A program made the translations under genes and the position numbers. Shown piece by piece: positions 1 to 7,579 of a stretch of DNA of 50,632 nucleotides. Position 1 is the first letter of the stretch. Each line of letters begins with the position of its first letter. Under the pieces are notes generated by a model, which was not told where the DNA came from, did not search any database, and saw only the letters and a list, made by a program, of their open reading frames with translations. The DNA is from an uncultured Caulobacter sp. (lineage in GTDB: Bacteria; Pseudomonadota; Alphaproteobacteria; Caulobacterales; Caulobacteraceae). Location of the stretch: contig CALALX010000104.1 in the NCBI GenBank assembly GCA_937925635.1, positions 1-50,632 of the forward strand, written 5' to 3'.

Positions 1-610
1 CTTCCTCGCCGAACGAGTAGCGGATGCCCAGGGTCACCGACTGGTCGTTGTAGCTGCCGCTGAGGGCGCCGGCCGTGCCGGGGTTCTCGAAGTCGAAGTC
101 GCCCGTCTGGAAGTAGCGGTAGGTCAGGTCGACCTGCATGCGGTCCGACGCCTTGGCGGTGACGCCGGCGATCGCTTGCCAGGCCCAGGCGGCGTCGTCG
201 TCGTCGACGAGCACGAAGGGGTTCAGCGTCAGGTCGCTCTGGGCGCGCGCCATGCCGGCGCCGACGCCCACGAACGGATGAAGATCGCCCTCGGGGTAGA
301 TGTCGAGGACGACGTTGCCCATCAGCGAGAAGACTTCGAGCGAGCCCGGCGTGCCATTCGGCACGTCGCCCGGACGGTAGCCGCCTTCGAGTTCGACGCG
401 CCAGTTGTCGGACAGACGGTAGCCGAGGCGGGCGAAGCCAACCCAGGTGTCGTCCGGATCGACGCTGATGTCGCCGAGCGCGGTTTCAAAGGTGCTGTCG
501 TCGGACCAGTGATAGCCGAGGTCCAGAGCCCCGTACCAGTCTTGCGCCGAAGCGCCCGACGCAACGAGCGACGCGGCGATGGCCGCTCCCGCCAGAAGCT
601 TGAATTTCAT
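1..610 (-). CDS. Outer-membrane beta-barrel protein (OmpA/opacity-porin-like), 5' part only
   Basis: The gene starts at an ATG at 610 and runs off the left edge of the window, so about 203 residues are visible. The start has a GGAGAG ribosome site about 10 bases upstream. The protein opens with a clean signal peptide (MKFKLLAGAAIAASLVASGA, then SAQDW). It continues as alternating polar/aromatic strands typical of an eight-stranded barrel: WYGALDLGYHW, WVGFARLGYRL, WRVELEGGYR, LHPFVGVGAGMA, MQVDLTYRYF, QSVTLGIRYSF. This pattern matches the OmpA N-terminal/opacity-porin family. A C-terminal OmpA peptidoglycan-binding domain could follow but is not in view. Its likely role is an outer-membrane structural or small-porin protein. 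Substrate and exact family are unknown. Confidence 0.8.
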   Translation of the reverse strand, partial: MKFKLLAGAAIAASLVASGASAQDWYGALDLGYHWSDDSTFETALGDISVDPDDTWVGFARLGYRLSDNWRVELEGGYRPGDVPNGTPGSLEVFSLMGNVVLDIYPEGDLHPFVGVGAGMARAQSDLTLNPFVLVDDDDAAWAWQAIAGVTAKASDRMQVDLTYRYFQTGDFDFENPGTAGALSGSYNDQSVTLGIRYSFGEE

Positions 611-658
611 GATTGAGAGCCCTCTCCTGCCCATGCGGCCATGGGCCGCTGAACCTTT

Positions 659-666
659 GTTATATC
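659..666 (-). promoter_or_regulatory. Probable promoter -10 (GATATAAC) of the barrel gene
   Basis: On the minus strand GATATAAC lies about 49 bases before the ATG at 610. It differs from the Caulobacter housekeeping -10 (GCTANAWC) at one position, and contains TATAAC. The -35 side is weak: TTGCGCG sits 12 bases further up. The inferred 5' UTR is roughly 40 bases. Confidence 0.4.
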
Positions 667-746
667 AACCAAGTTGCACGCGCAAAGTGACAGTGAAGCC
701 ACACAGCCGTCAATTTTCTCCAAGTCATCCCTAAGGCGCGAGTTTA

Positions 747-1880
747 TCAGTCCAGGGTTGTGCGGTAGCGCGCGATCGCCAAGCCGACCACGGCCAGGAC
801 GAACACCGTGAGCGCCAGCAGGCTCGGCCACAGCTCGGCGACGCCCAGCCCCTTGAGCAGGGCGCCGCGCACAACGCGCAGGAAATGGGTCACGGGAATC
901 AGCGTGCCCAGGGCCTGGGCCCAGTCAGGCATGCCGCGGAAGGGGAACATGAACCCCGACAGCAGGATCGACGGCAGGATATAGAAGAACGACATCTGCA
1001 TCGCCTGGAGCTGGGTCCTGGCGACCGTCGACAGCAGGAAGCCGAGCGCCAGGCTGCCCATGATGAACAGGATGATGCCGAGCGACAGGGCGCCCCAGCC
1101 GCCCGCCATGGGCACGTCGAACAGCAGTTTCGCCAGAATCAAGATGAAGGCCGTCTGGATCAGGCCGACAAGAACGTAGGGCGCCAGCTTGCCGGCCATG
1201 ACCTCCAGAGGCCGGACCGGCGTGGCCAGGAGGCTTTCCATGGTGCCCCGCTCATACTCGCGGGTGACGCCCAATGCGGTCATCATCACCAGGGTCATCG
1301 ACAGGATCACGCCGAGCAGGCCCGGGACGATGTTGTAGGCGGTGATGGCCTCGGGGTTGTAGCGCCGGTGGACGACCACCTCGAACGGCGGTCCAGCCGA
1401 AGGCGCCCGGGCCAGCGGGCCGACGAGATCGTGCTTGAGCGCCTCCTGCGGCAGGGCGGACAGGGCGGCGACGGCCGAGCCCGTCGCGCTGGGATCGGCG
1501 GCGTCGGCCTCGACCAGGATCTGCGCCCTGTCGCCCCGCACCACCCGCCGCGTGAAGTCGGCCGGAATCGTGATCGCGAACTGCACCCGGCCTAGAGCCA
1601 GCGCCTCGTCCAGCTCGGCGGTCGTCCGCGCGACCTCGGTGATGTCGAAATAGCCGCTGTGGCTGAGGCTCCCCAGCGTCGAACGGGCGAAGGCGCCGTT
1701 GTCCTGCACGAGCACCGCGGTCGGCAGGTGGCGTGGATCACCATTGATGGCGTAGCCGAACAGCAGCAGCTGCACGACCGGCATGGCCAGGATCAGGGCG
1801 TAGGTGAGCCGGTCCCGGGTCAGCTGGGTAAACTCCTTGGCCAGCACCGCGCCGACACGGGTCAGGGAGAAGCCGCTCAT
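747..1880 (-). CDS. ABC-2 type transporter permease
   Basis: This 377-residue inner-membrane permease is the last gene of the tetR-adaptor-ATPase-permease operon. It has an N-terminal transmembrane segment (about residues 25-45) and a large periplasmic region (about 50-175). Five further hydrophobic helices follow, from about residue 180 (VPGLLGVILSMTLVMMTALGVTRE) to the C-terminus. The motif TREYERGTMESLLATPVRPLEVMAGKL is the conserved signature of ABC-2/YhhJ-YbhR-type permeases. The ATG at 1880 overlaps the ATPase stop by four bases (ATGA), implying translational coupling. YbhGFSR-like systems of Enterobacteria have two permeases. Here there is one, which presumably dimerises. Export of drugs or other hydrophobic compounds is inferred from the family, and no substrate can be read. 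Confidence 0.88.
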   Translation of the reverse strand: MSGFSLTRVGAVLAKEFTQLTRDRLTYALILAMPVVQLLLFGYAINGDPRHLPTAVLVQDNGAFARSTLGSLSHSGYFDITEVARTTAELDEALALGRVQFAITIPADFTRRVVRGDRAQILVEADAADPSATGSAVAALSALPQEALKHDLVGPLARAPSAGPPFEVVVHRRYNPEAITAYNIVPGLLGVILSMTLVMMTALGVTREYERGTMESLLATPVRPLEVMAGKLAPYVLVGLIQTAFILILAKLLFDVPMAGGWGALSLGIILFIMGSLALGFLLSTVARTQLQAMQMSFFYILPSILLSGFMFPFRGMPDWAQALGTLIPVTHFLRVVRGALLKGLGVAELWPSLLALTVFVLAVVGLAIARYRTTLD

Positions 1881-2794
1881 TCGAAGTTGTCCTTCGACTG
1901 GTTCATCAAATGGATGAACACGTCCTCCAGGGTCGGCTCCACCTCCGTCCAGCGCACAGGCGGGCGACGAAAGGGCGCGATGGCGGCCTCGAGCGCGGCG
2001 CGGTCTGTCCCGCTGACATGCAGGGCGGCGCCGAAGGCCGCGGCCATCTCAACGCCGGGCTTTCCGGCCAGCGCGCGCGCCAGCCGATCGGCGCCCGGTC
2101 CCTCAGCCCGATAGGTGACGAGGCCAGAGCCGCGGATCACCGCCTCGCCGGTTCCCCGCGCCATCAGCCGGCCATAGGCGATGTAGGCGATGTCGTGACA
2201 ACGCTCGGCCTCGTCCATGTAGTGGGTGGAGACCATCACGGTCAGCCCCTCGGCCGACAGGGCGTGGATTTCGTCCCAGAACTCACGCCGCGCCTTCGGG
2301 TCGACACCGGCGGTCGGCTCGTCGAGGAGCAGCAGTCGTGGCTCGTGCATGACGCAGGCGGCCAGGGCCAGGCGCTGCTTCCAGCCGCCCGACAGGCTGC
2401 CGGCCAGCTGGTGGCGACGGTTTTCCAAACCCAGCCGCTCAAGCGCCTCGCGCACCCGCTGGCGCCGCCGGTCGAGGCCGTAGACCCGCGCCACGAAGGC
2501 CAGGTTCTCCTCGATGGAAAGGTCCTCGTAGAGTGAGAACTTCTGGGTCATGTAGCCGGTCTGTCGCTTGATCCGCTCGGCCTCCCGGCGGAAGTCGAGG
2601 CCAAGCACCGTCCCCTCCCCGGCATCCGGTGTGAGCAGGCCGCAGAGCATGCGCAACGTTGTCGTCTTGCCGGAGCCGTTCGGTCCCAGGAAGCCGGTGA
2701 TCTTGCCGGCCCCCACCTGGATCGACACGTCCTGGACGACGTGCTTGTCGCCGAAGCTCTTGTCGAGTCCGATGACATCGACGGCGAAAGTCAC
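1877..2794 (-). CDS. ABC transporter ATP-binding protein (efflux)
   Basis: This 305-residue nucleotide-binding subunit pairs with the downstream permease. It has Walker A GPNGSGKTT (about residues 38-46), Q-loop YMTQKFSLYEDLS, ABC signature LSGGWKQRLALA, Walker B LLLLDEPTAGVDP and switch histidine STHYMDEAE. The C-terminal 80 residues carry the EPTLEDVFIHLM ending usual in YbhF/CcmA-like drug exporters. I chose GTG at 2794 because it overlaps the adaptor stop by four bases (GTGA) and gives a normal family N-terminus. The longer open frame back to 2977 only overlaps the adaptor gene. It energises export together with the HlyD-like periplasmic adaptor. Confidence 0.9.
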   Translation of the reverse strand: MTFAVDVIGLDKSFGDKHVVQDVSIQVGAGKITGFLGPNGSGKTTTLRMLCGLLTPDAGEGTVLGLDFRREAERIKRQTGYMTQKFSLYEDLSIEENLAFVARVYGLDRRRQRVREALERLGLENRRHQLAGSLSGGWKQRLALAACVMHEPRLLLLDEPTAGVDPKARREFWDEIHALSAEGLTVMVSTHYMDEAERCHDIAYIAYGRLMARGTGEAVIRGSGLVTYRAEGPGADRLARALAGKPGVEMAAAFGAALHVSGTDRAALEAAIAPFRRPPVRWTEVEPTLEDVFIHLMNQSKDNFE

Positions 2795-3774
2795 TTCCCG
2801 CCTCCCGACGGCGTGACGTCGACCGGCTGGCCGGGATTGAGCCCGCGCGGATTCGCCGGCCGCGCTTCGATGAGGAACACCATGCGATCGCGGCTCTCGC
2901 GGCTGTAGATCACTGGGGGCGTAAACTCCGGCCGCGGGCTGATGTAGTCGATCGTGGCCTTCAGGCCCTTGGCGCACCCATCACAGGTGAAGGTCAGGGT
3001 CTGGCCGATGCGGTAGGATGACAGCTGGGTCTGCGGCACGAAGACGCGCAGCCGCACCCGATCGTCGGGGATCAGCGACACCACCGGCTGGTTGGCCGCC
3101 GCCCATTCCCCGGGCTGGAAGTAGACGTCCTCGACCCTCGCCGGCGATGGCGCGACCGGTCCGGTGCGGTCGAGCAGACTCTGGGCCTCGGCCAAGGCGT
3201 CGCGCGCCTGTTGCACCTGGGCTTCCGCGGCGCGGGCGGCGTCGGGCCGGGCGCCGAGTGTTCCCGCCTCGCGCTGGCGGGCGATGGCGCGGACATTGGC
3301 GGCGGCGGCGTCCCGCGCGGCCCGGGCGCTGTCGAGTCGGGCCGGGGCGTAGATGCCCTTCCGCACCAGCGGTGCGATGCGGTCGTACTCGGCGGCGGCC
3401 TGGTCGTAGGCCGCCTGGGCGGCGGCGCGTTGGGCGTCGAGCACCGCCAGCTCCTGCGGCCGCTGGCCCTTGCGGGCGTCCTCAAGCCGCGCCTCCGCCT
3501 CGGCCAGGGCCGCGGCGGCCCGATCGCGCTGGGCGGCCAGCGGCGCGGCGTCGAGCGCGAACAGAAGCTGCCCCGCCGCGACCCGCTGCCCCCGCTTCAC
3601 CTCGACCCGCGAGACCGCGCCCGCTGTCGACGATGAAAGATATAGAGACTCGCCTTCCACGTAGCCCGACAGGGATCGGGCGGCGGCGTCGCTCGGACCC
3701 CAGGCCTGCCAGGCGATCGCGCCGGCGACCACGAGCGCGGTCGCCGCGACGGCGATGCGGATCCTCGGGTTCAT
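2791..3774 (-). CDS. HlyD/MFP-family periplasmic adaptor subunit
   Basis: This 327-residue membrane-fusion protein links the ABC pump to an outer-membrane factor. An N-terminal membrane anchor (residues 5-25) is followed by a biotinyl/lipoyl half-motif (VSRVEVKRGQRVAAGQLLFALD). A long Ala/Gln-rich coiled-coil hairpin (about 75-190) follows, then the second lipoyl half and a beta-barrel (VYFQPGEWAAANQPVVSLIPDDRVRLRVFVPQ). It resembles YbhG. TCDGCAKG adds a CxxC pair not essential in the family. The ATG at 3774 overlaps the tetR stop by four bases. No TolC-like gene is nearby, so a genome-wide outer-membrane partner is presumably shared. Confidence 0.88.
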   Translation of the reverse strand: MNPRIRIAVAATALVVAGAIAWQAWGPSDAAARSLSGYVEGESLYLSSSTAGAVSRVEVKRGQRVAAGQLLFALDAAPLAAQRDRAAAALAEAEARLEDARKGQRPQELAVLDAQRAAAQAAYDQAAAEYDRIAPLVRKGIYAPARLDSARAARDAAAANVRAIARQREAGTLGARPDAARAAEAQVQQARDALAEAQSLLDRTGPVAPSPARVEDVYFQPGEWAAANQPVVSLIPDDRVRLRVFVPQTQLSSYRIGQTLTFTCDGCAKGLKATIDYISPRPEFTPPVIYSRESRDRMVFLIEARPANPRGLNPGQPVDVTPSGGGK

Positions 3775-4409
3775 GCTCGCTTCTCCCCGATCAGGAGACC
3801 GCCCAGCACGGTCTCCGCATGTTGCGCCGCCAGGGCCCGCAGGTCGACCGGCGCGCCGCCGACCGGCTGCAGCACCTCGCGCCAAATGACGCCCATCAGC
3901 ACCGGGCCGATGATGGCGAAGGCGTGAAATCGCGGATCGCCGGGTCGAACCTCGCCTCTCGCCTGGGCCCGCTCGACGACGCCGGTCATCACGCCCAGGG
4001 CGCGGCTGACCACCTGGTCGTGCCAAACCCGCGCCAAATCCGGGAAGTTGCCGGACTCGGCGATGACCATCCTGGCCACGGAGCCCAGGGAGCTGGTGCT
4101 GACGAACTCGCCCATGCGCGCCATCAGCATCCGGACCAGGACGCCGAACGGCAGATCCGCGCCCTTGGCCACCTGCTCGACGGCCTCAATATTGGGCAGG
4201 ACGGCGTCGCGGACGACCGCCTCGAATAGATGCTGTTTGGTCTCGAAATAGAGATAGAGGGCGCCCTTGCTCACCCCGGCCCGGGCGGCGATGTCGTCCA
4301 GCCTGGCCGCCGCGAAGCCCTTCTCAGCGAAGATCTCCAGGGCCGCCGCCACGATCTCGGCGGGACGGGCATCCTTGCGGCGTCGCCATTTCGGTTGACC
4401 GGGGAGCAT
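3771..4409 (-). CDS. TetR/AcrR-family transcriptional repressor of the efflux operon
   Basis: This 212-residue regulator has an N-terminal TetR helix-turn-helix (about residues 15-62: IVAAALEIFAEKGFAAARLDDIAARAGVSKGALYLYF) and a divergent ligand-binding C-terminus resembling TetR_C-type AcrR/CecR regulators. It is the first gene of the operon, with the adaptor, ATPase and permease following by 4-base overlaps. A perfect palindrome at 4426-4445 overlaps its promoter, so autorepression relieved by a pump substrate is the straightforward model. That model is inferred from the layout, and the inducer is unknown. Confidence 0.9.
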   Translation of the reverse strand: MLPGQPKWRRRKDARPAEIVAAALEIFAEKGFAAARLDDIAARAGVSKGALYLYFETKQHLFEAVVRDAVLPNIEAVEQVAKGADLPFGVLVRMLMARMGEFVSTSSLGSVARMVIAESGNFPDLARVWHDQVVSRALGVMTGVVERAQARGEVRPGDPRFHAFAIIGPVLMGVIWREVLQPVGGAPVDLRALAAQHAETVLGGLLIGEKRA

Positions 4410-4425
4410 GGCGTGAACTCAGTTG

Positions 4426-4445
4426 ATAACTGACCAGTCAGTTAT
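4426..4445. promoter_or_regulatory. TetR operator palindrome
   Basis: ATAACTGAC-CA-GTCAGTTAT is a perfect inverted repeat with 9-base arms and a 2-base centre, ending 17 bases upstream of the tetR ATG. It overlaps the -10 hexamer and the predicted transcription start, the usual place for a repressor site. Confidence 0.75.
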
Positions 4446-4471
4446 TTACGCCACGACGAACGTCGGGTCAA
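4443..4471 (-). promoter_or_regulatory. Promoter of the tetR-efflux operon
   Basis: On the minus strand TTGACC (4471-4466) and TAAATA (4448-4443) are separated by exactly 17 bases, a strong sigma-70-type promoter. The -10 lies inside the upstream edge of the operator palindrome, so bound TetR would block polymerase. Confidence 0.65.
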
Positions 4472-4505
4472 CGCACGTCGGTCTTGAACTTTTCCATGCA
4501 CGCAA

Positions 4506-4614
4506 CTGTCATCCCGGACGGCGTAGCCGATCCGGGAGCCAGCCGAGGCGGTGCGCCCGCCTCCGGGTCCCGGCTCTTCGGCCCGCTCTCGCGGGCCTGC
4601 AGCCGGGATGACAG
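4506..4614. repeat. Palindromic REP-like element
   Basis: Perfect 12-base inverted ends (CTGTCATCCCGG at 4506-4517, CCGGGATGACAG at 4603-4614) enclose GC-rich smaller hairpins. They lie between the tetR promoter and the 3' end of the antiporter gene. The GTCATCCCGG...CCGGGATGAC form is a common intergenic palindrome type in alphaproteobacteria. It could fold into one long stem and serve as a terminator or mRNA stabiliser for the antiporter gene. Confidence 0.6.
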
Positions 4615-4625
4615 GGGAATCGAGC

Positions 4626-6407
4626 CTACCGCCCCGCGTCCCTCAGCCGCCGGCGGCCGCCGAGCGAATCGGGCCGGTTCAGTTCCTGGCGGAATTCGTC
4701 TCGGCGCTCGTGGATCGAGGCGATGACCAGGCCCATCGGAATGCCGATCTCGACCAGCGCCGCCTCCGAAAGCTGCAGCGAGGCCTCTATGGTCTCCGGC
4801 ACGGCGTCGGTGGCGCCCAGTTCATAAAGCCGCTTGGCGTGGCGGGCGTCGCGCGCCCGGGCGACGATGGTCAGATCCGGCCGCAGCTCCCGGGCGGCGG
4901 CGACGACGGCCTCGGCGCCCTCGGGACTGTCCATCGTCACCACCAGCGCTTTGGCCGCGTCCAGGCCGCAACGGCGCAGGAACTCGCCCCGCGAGGCGTC
5001 GCCGAAATAGACGGCGTGACCGGCCCGGCGCCCGGTCTCGACCAGGCGGGGATCGCGCTCGGCCGCGACCCAGGCGATGGCGTGGCGGCCGAGCATGTCG
5101 CCGACCAGCTTGCCGACCCGGCCGTAGCCGACGACCAGGACCGAGGCCGTCTCCTCGCCGTTGCCGGCGGGTTCGACGGGCGTGTTGGCCTGGAGATTGG
5201 CGGCCGGCCGCCCGCCGAGCTTCGCGCCGAGGATGGCAAGGAAGGGAATGCAGAACATCGTCAGGGTCGAGGACACCAGGATGGTCTGGCCGATCGGCCT
5301 CGGCACGATGCCGGCGCCCATGGCGCTGTCGAGGATGACGAAGGCGAACTCGCCCCCCGCGGCCAGCAGCAACCCAGCCTCGACCGCCTTGCGCGGCTTC
5401 AGGCCGAACAACAGGCCCAGTCCGAACACGACCGACCCCGTCAGCAGGAGCAGCCCCGCGGCGATGCCCAGGACCGTCGCCGGCTTGGCCGCCAGCAGGG
5501 ACAGATCAAGGCCTATGCCGATGGACACGAAGAACAGCCCCAGCAGCAGACCCTTGAAGGGCTCGATGGTGACCTCGACCTCATGCCTGTATTCGGTTTC
5601 GGCCAGCAGCAGGCCGGCGACGAAGGCGCCCAGCGCCATGGAGAGACCCGTGAGCGCCGCGATCAGGCCGGCGCCGATGACGATCAGCAGCGAGGCGGCC
5701 ATGAACAACTCTTCGCTCTTGGCCTTGGCCACCGACCGCATCATCGGTCGCAGCAGCAGACGCCCGGCGACGACCAACGCCAGCAGACCGATCAGCGCCG
5801 GCGCGAAGGTCAGCAGCAGACGCGGCGAGACGCCGTCGGTTTCCTGGCTTGCGATCACGGTCAGGGTGATCAGGATCGGCGCCACCGCCAGATCCTGGAA
5901 CAACAGAACCGAAAAGGTCGCGCGCCCCGCCTGGCTGTGCTGACGCTTGCTCTCGGCCAGCAGCGGCATCACGACCGCTGTCGACGACAGGGCCAGGGCC
6001 GCCCCGATCGCCGCCGCGGCCGGCAGCGGAAGGCCGAAGGCCATCGCCGCCGCGGCGATGGCCGCCGTGCACAGGGCCACCTGCAATCCGCCCATGCCGA
6101 AGACCAGGCGCCGCATGAGCCGCAGCCGCTCCCAGCTGAGCTCAAGCCCGATCATGAAGAGCAGGAAGACCACGCCGAATTCGGCCAGTTGGGCCATGTC
6201 TCCCGGGTTGTCGATGGTGACGACCCCGAGCCATGGAAGGCTGTCCGCCAGCGCGCCGAGACCATAGGGACCAAGCAGGACGCCCGCGCCGAGGAAGCCG
6301 AGGATGGGGCTGATCTTCCAGCGCCGAAACAGGGGGACCACGACCCCGGCCGTCGCCAGGAACAGAACCACGTCCTTGTATTCGCCCGGTTGAACGTCCC
6401 CTGCCAT
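4626..6407 (-). CDS. CPA2 monovalent cation:proton antiporter (KefB/KefC-like)
   Basis: This 593-residue inner-membrane antiporter has about a dozen hydrophobic segments across residues 10-390 (Na/H exchanger domain). The family motifs include PILGFLGAGVLLGPYGLG, FGVVFLLFMIGLELS, ALSSTAVVMPLL and LLFQDLAVAPILI. It is followed by a cytosolic TrkA-N/RCK domain (from about residue 420: VLVVGYGRVGKLVGDML). The expected role is K+ or Na+ efflux gated by nucleotide or glutathione ligands. Unlike the second Kef gene at 39604, no KefF/KefG-like ancillary gene accompanies it. A GGAGAC ribosome site precedes the ATG. The long open frame on the opposite strand is a high-GC shadow. Confidence 0.9.
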   Translation of the reverse strand: MAGDVQPGEYKDVVLFLATAGVVVPLFRRWKISPILGFLGAGVLLGPYGLGALADSLPWLGVVTIDNPGDMAQLAEFGVVFLLFMIGLELSWERLRLMRRLVFGMGGLQVALCTAAIAAAAMAFGLPLPAAAAIGAALALSSTAVVMPLLAESKRQHSQAGRATFSVLLFQDLAVAPILITLTVIASQETDGVSPRLLLTFAPALIGLLALVVAGRLLLRPMMRSVAKAKSEELFMAASLLIVIGAGLIAALTGLSMALGAFVAGLLLAETEYRHEVEVTIEPFKGLLLGLFFVSIGIGLDLSLLAAKPATVLGIAAGLLLLTGSVVFGLGLLFGLKPRKAVEAGLLLAAGGEFAFVILDSAMGAGIVPRPIGQTILVSSTLTMFCIPFLAILGAKLGGRPAANLQANTPVEPAGNGEETASVLVVGYGRVGKLVGDMLGRHAIAWVAAERDPRLVETGRRAGHAVYFGDASRGEFLRRCGLDAAKALVVTMDSPEGAEAVVAAARELRPDLTIVARARDARHAKRLYELGATDAVPETIEASLQLSEAALVEIGIPMGLVIASIHERRDEFRQELNRPDSLGGRRRLRDAGR

Positions 6408-6491
6408 GCCGTCTCCAAATCGCCGAGCCGACAGTATGCCCTCCCGGCGACCGCTTGCGTAACCCCGGAGAGGGGATTATCCGCCCCGGCC

Positions 6492-6893
6492 ATGGGACTT
6501 CGCCGCAAAAATCAGCGCCGCTGGACCGGCGGGGCGCTCCCCGCGGTCCTGGCTGTGATCGCGCTGCTGATCCAGCTGATGATCCCGGCCGCCGCCCTGG
6601 CCGCCGAGGCGGCGGCCGCCCGCGCCTCGGTCGCCGTGATCTGCACGGCCGACGGCGCCGTCGAAAGGGCCGTCCCCGCGCCGGACCACCACGAGGGCTT
6701 CGCCGGTCTGCGATGCCTCAGCTGCGTCATGGCCAGCGTCGCCGCGATCACGCCGTCCGGGCCCACGGCCGCGCCGGTCCTCTACACGGACAAGGCGGAC
6801 GTCGACCTTCCGGGTCGGGACCGTCCGCGAGCCTTGTCCCAAGCGCCGCCCCGGCCGCCGTCCACCGCGCCTCCCGCCTTCCCGACCGCCTGA
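6492..6893 (+). CDS. DUF2946-like small exported/membrane protein
   Basis: This 133-residue protein has an N-terminal hydrophobic segment (about residues 13-40). After it come VICTADGAV, a His pair (PDHHEG) and a CLSC motif, which is the Cys/His layout of DUF2946. Members of that family often sit beside copper genes. The C-terminus is proline-rich (APPRPPSTAPPAFPTA). It is followed 121 bases later by the PCuAC copper chaperone, supporting a role in periplasmic or membrane copper handling. This is inference, since no biochemical function is established. The ATG lacks a close Shine-Dalgarno sequence, so the start is less certain. Confidence 0.6.
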   Translation: MGLRRKNQRRWTGGALPAVLAVIALLIQLMIPAAALAAEAAAARASVAVICTADGAVERAVPAPDHHEGFAGLRCLSCVMASVAAITPSGPTAAPVLYTDKADVDLPGRDRPRALSQAPPRPPSTAPPAFPTA

Positions 6894-7014
6894 TCCAAGT
6901 CGGCGCGCGCCCGCGCGTGGCTGACCGCTCGACAACGGGGGCGCCGTCTTCGCCGGCCGCACGGTCGCGTTCTGACGCAGCGTCGCCTATCTCTCTCTTC
7001 CAAGGAGCAACCCT

Positions 7015-7488
7015 ATGATCCGTCGCACCCTCATCCTCAGCGCCGCAGCCCTGCTGGCCGCCGGCGCCGCCCAGGCCGCCATCGCCGCCGGCGCCGTTTC
7101 TGTCACCGACGCCTGGAGCCGTCCGGCCGCCCAGGGCGGCAACGGCGCCGGCTTCCTGACCATCGCCAACAACGGCGCCGCCGCCGACCGCCTGGTTTCC
7201 GCCGCCTCGCCGGTCGCCGGCCGGGTGGAGATCCACGAGTCGATGATCATGGACGGCAAGGCCATGATGCACCCGCGCCCCGGCGGCGCGACCCTGCCGG
7301 CCGGCGCCAAGGTCGTGTTCAAGCCCGGCGGCTGGCACCTGATGTTCATCGGCCTGAAGCAGCCGCTGAAGGCTGGCGAGACCTTCCCCGTCACGCTGAC
7401 GTTCCAGAAGGCCGGCAAGGTGACGGTCGACTTCGCCGTTCGCGCCGGCGCCCCGGCCGCCGCATCTGCGCCTGAGCACAAGCACTGA
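7015..7488 (+). CDS. PCuAC-family periplasmic copper chaperone
   Basis: This 157-residue protein has a signal peptide (MIRRTLILSAAALLAAGAAQA). It shows the PCuAC copper-binding pattern H-E-S-M...M...H...M: EIHESMIMDGKAMMHPR and WHLMFIGLKQPL. PCuAC proteins bind Cu(I) in the periplasm and deliver it to cytochrome c oxidase (CuA/CuB sites). Residues after about 145 (APAAASAPEHKH) form a short His-containing tail that may add a metal site. AAGGAG at 7002-7007 is a good ribosome site. Together with the upstream DUF2946 gene it forms a small copper pair. Confidence 0.9.
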   Translation: MIRRTLILSAAALLAAGAAQAAIAAGAVSVTDAWSRPAAQGGNGAGFLTIANNGAAADRLVSAASPVAGRVEIHESMIMDGKAMMHPRPGGATLPAGAKVVFKPGGWHLMFIGLKQPLKAGETFPVTLTFQKAGKVTVDFAVRAGAPAAASAPEHKH

Positions 7489-7579
7489 TTGACCTTGCGT
7501 CCGCGTTGACTCGGGCTTCCTGAACGCCGCTAACTTGTCGCGAGGATCCGTCAGAGATTCCGCGACAGGGAGCGTGCGC

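Noticed and set aside
2792..2977. Longer N-terminus for the ABC ATPase
   Set aside because: The extension lies in another frame over the adaptor gene, has no family similarity, and the GTG with GTGA overlap explains the start better.
4551..6893. 780-codon open frame on the plus strand through the antiporter gene
   Set aside because: It is an antisense shadow of the antiporter: Arg/Gln/His/Gly-rich, no motif, no ribosome site. Only its last 133 codons (from 6492) are kept as a gene because they leave the antiporter and show signal-like and Cys motifs.
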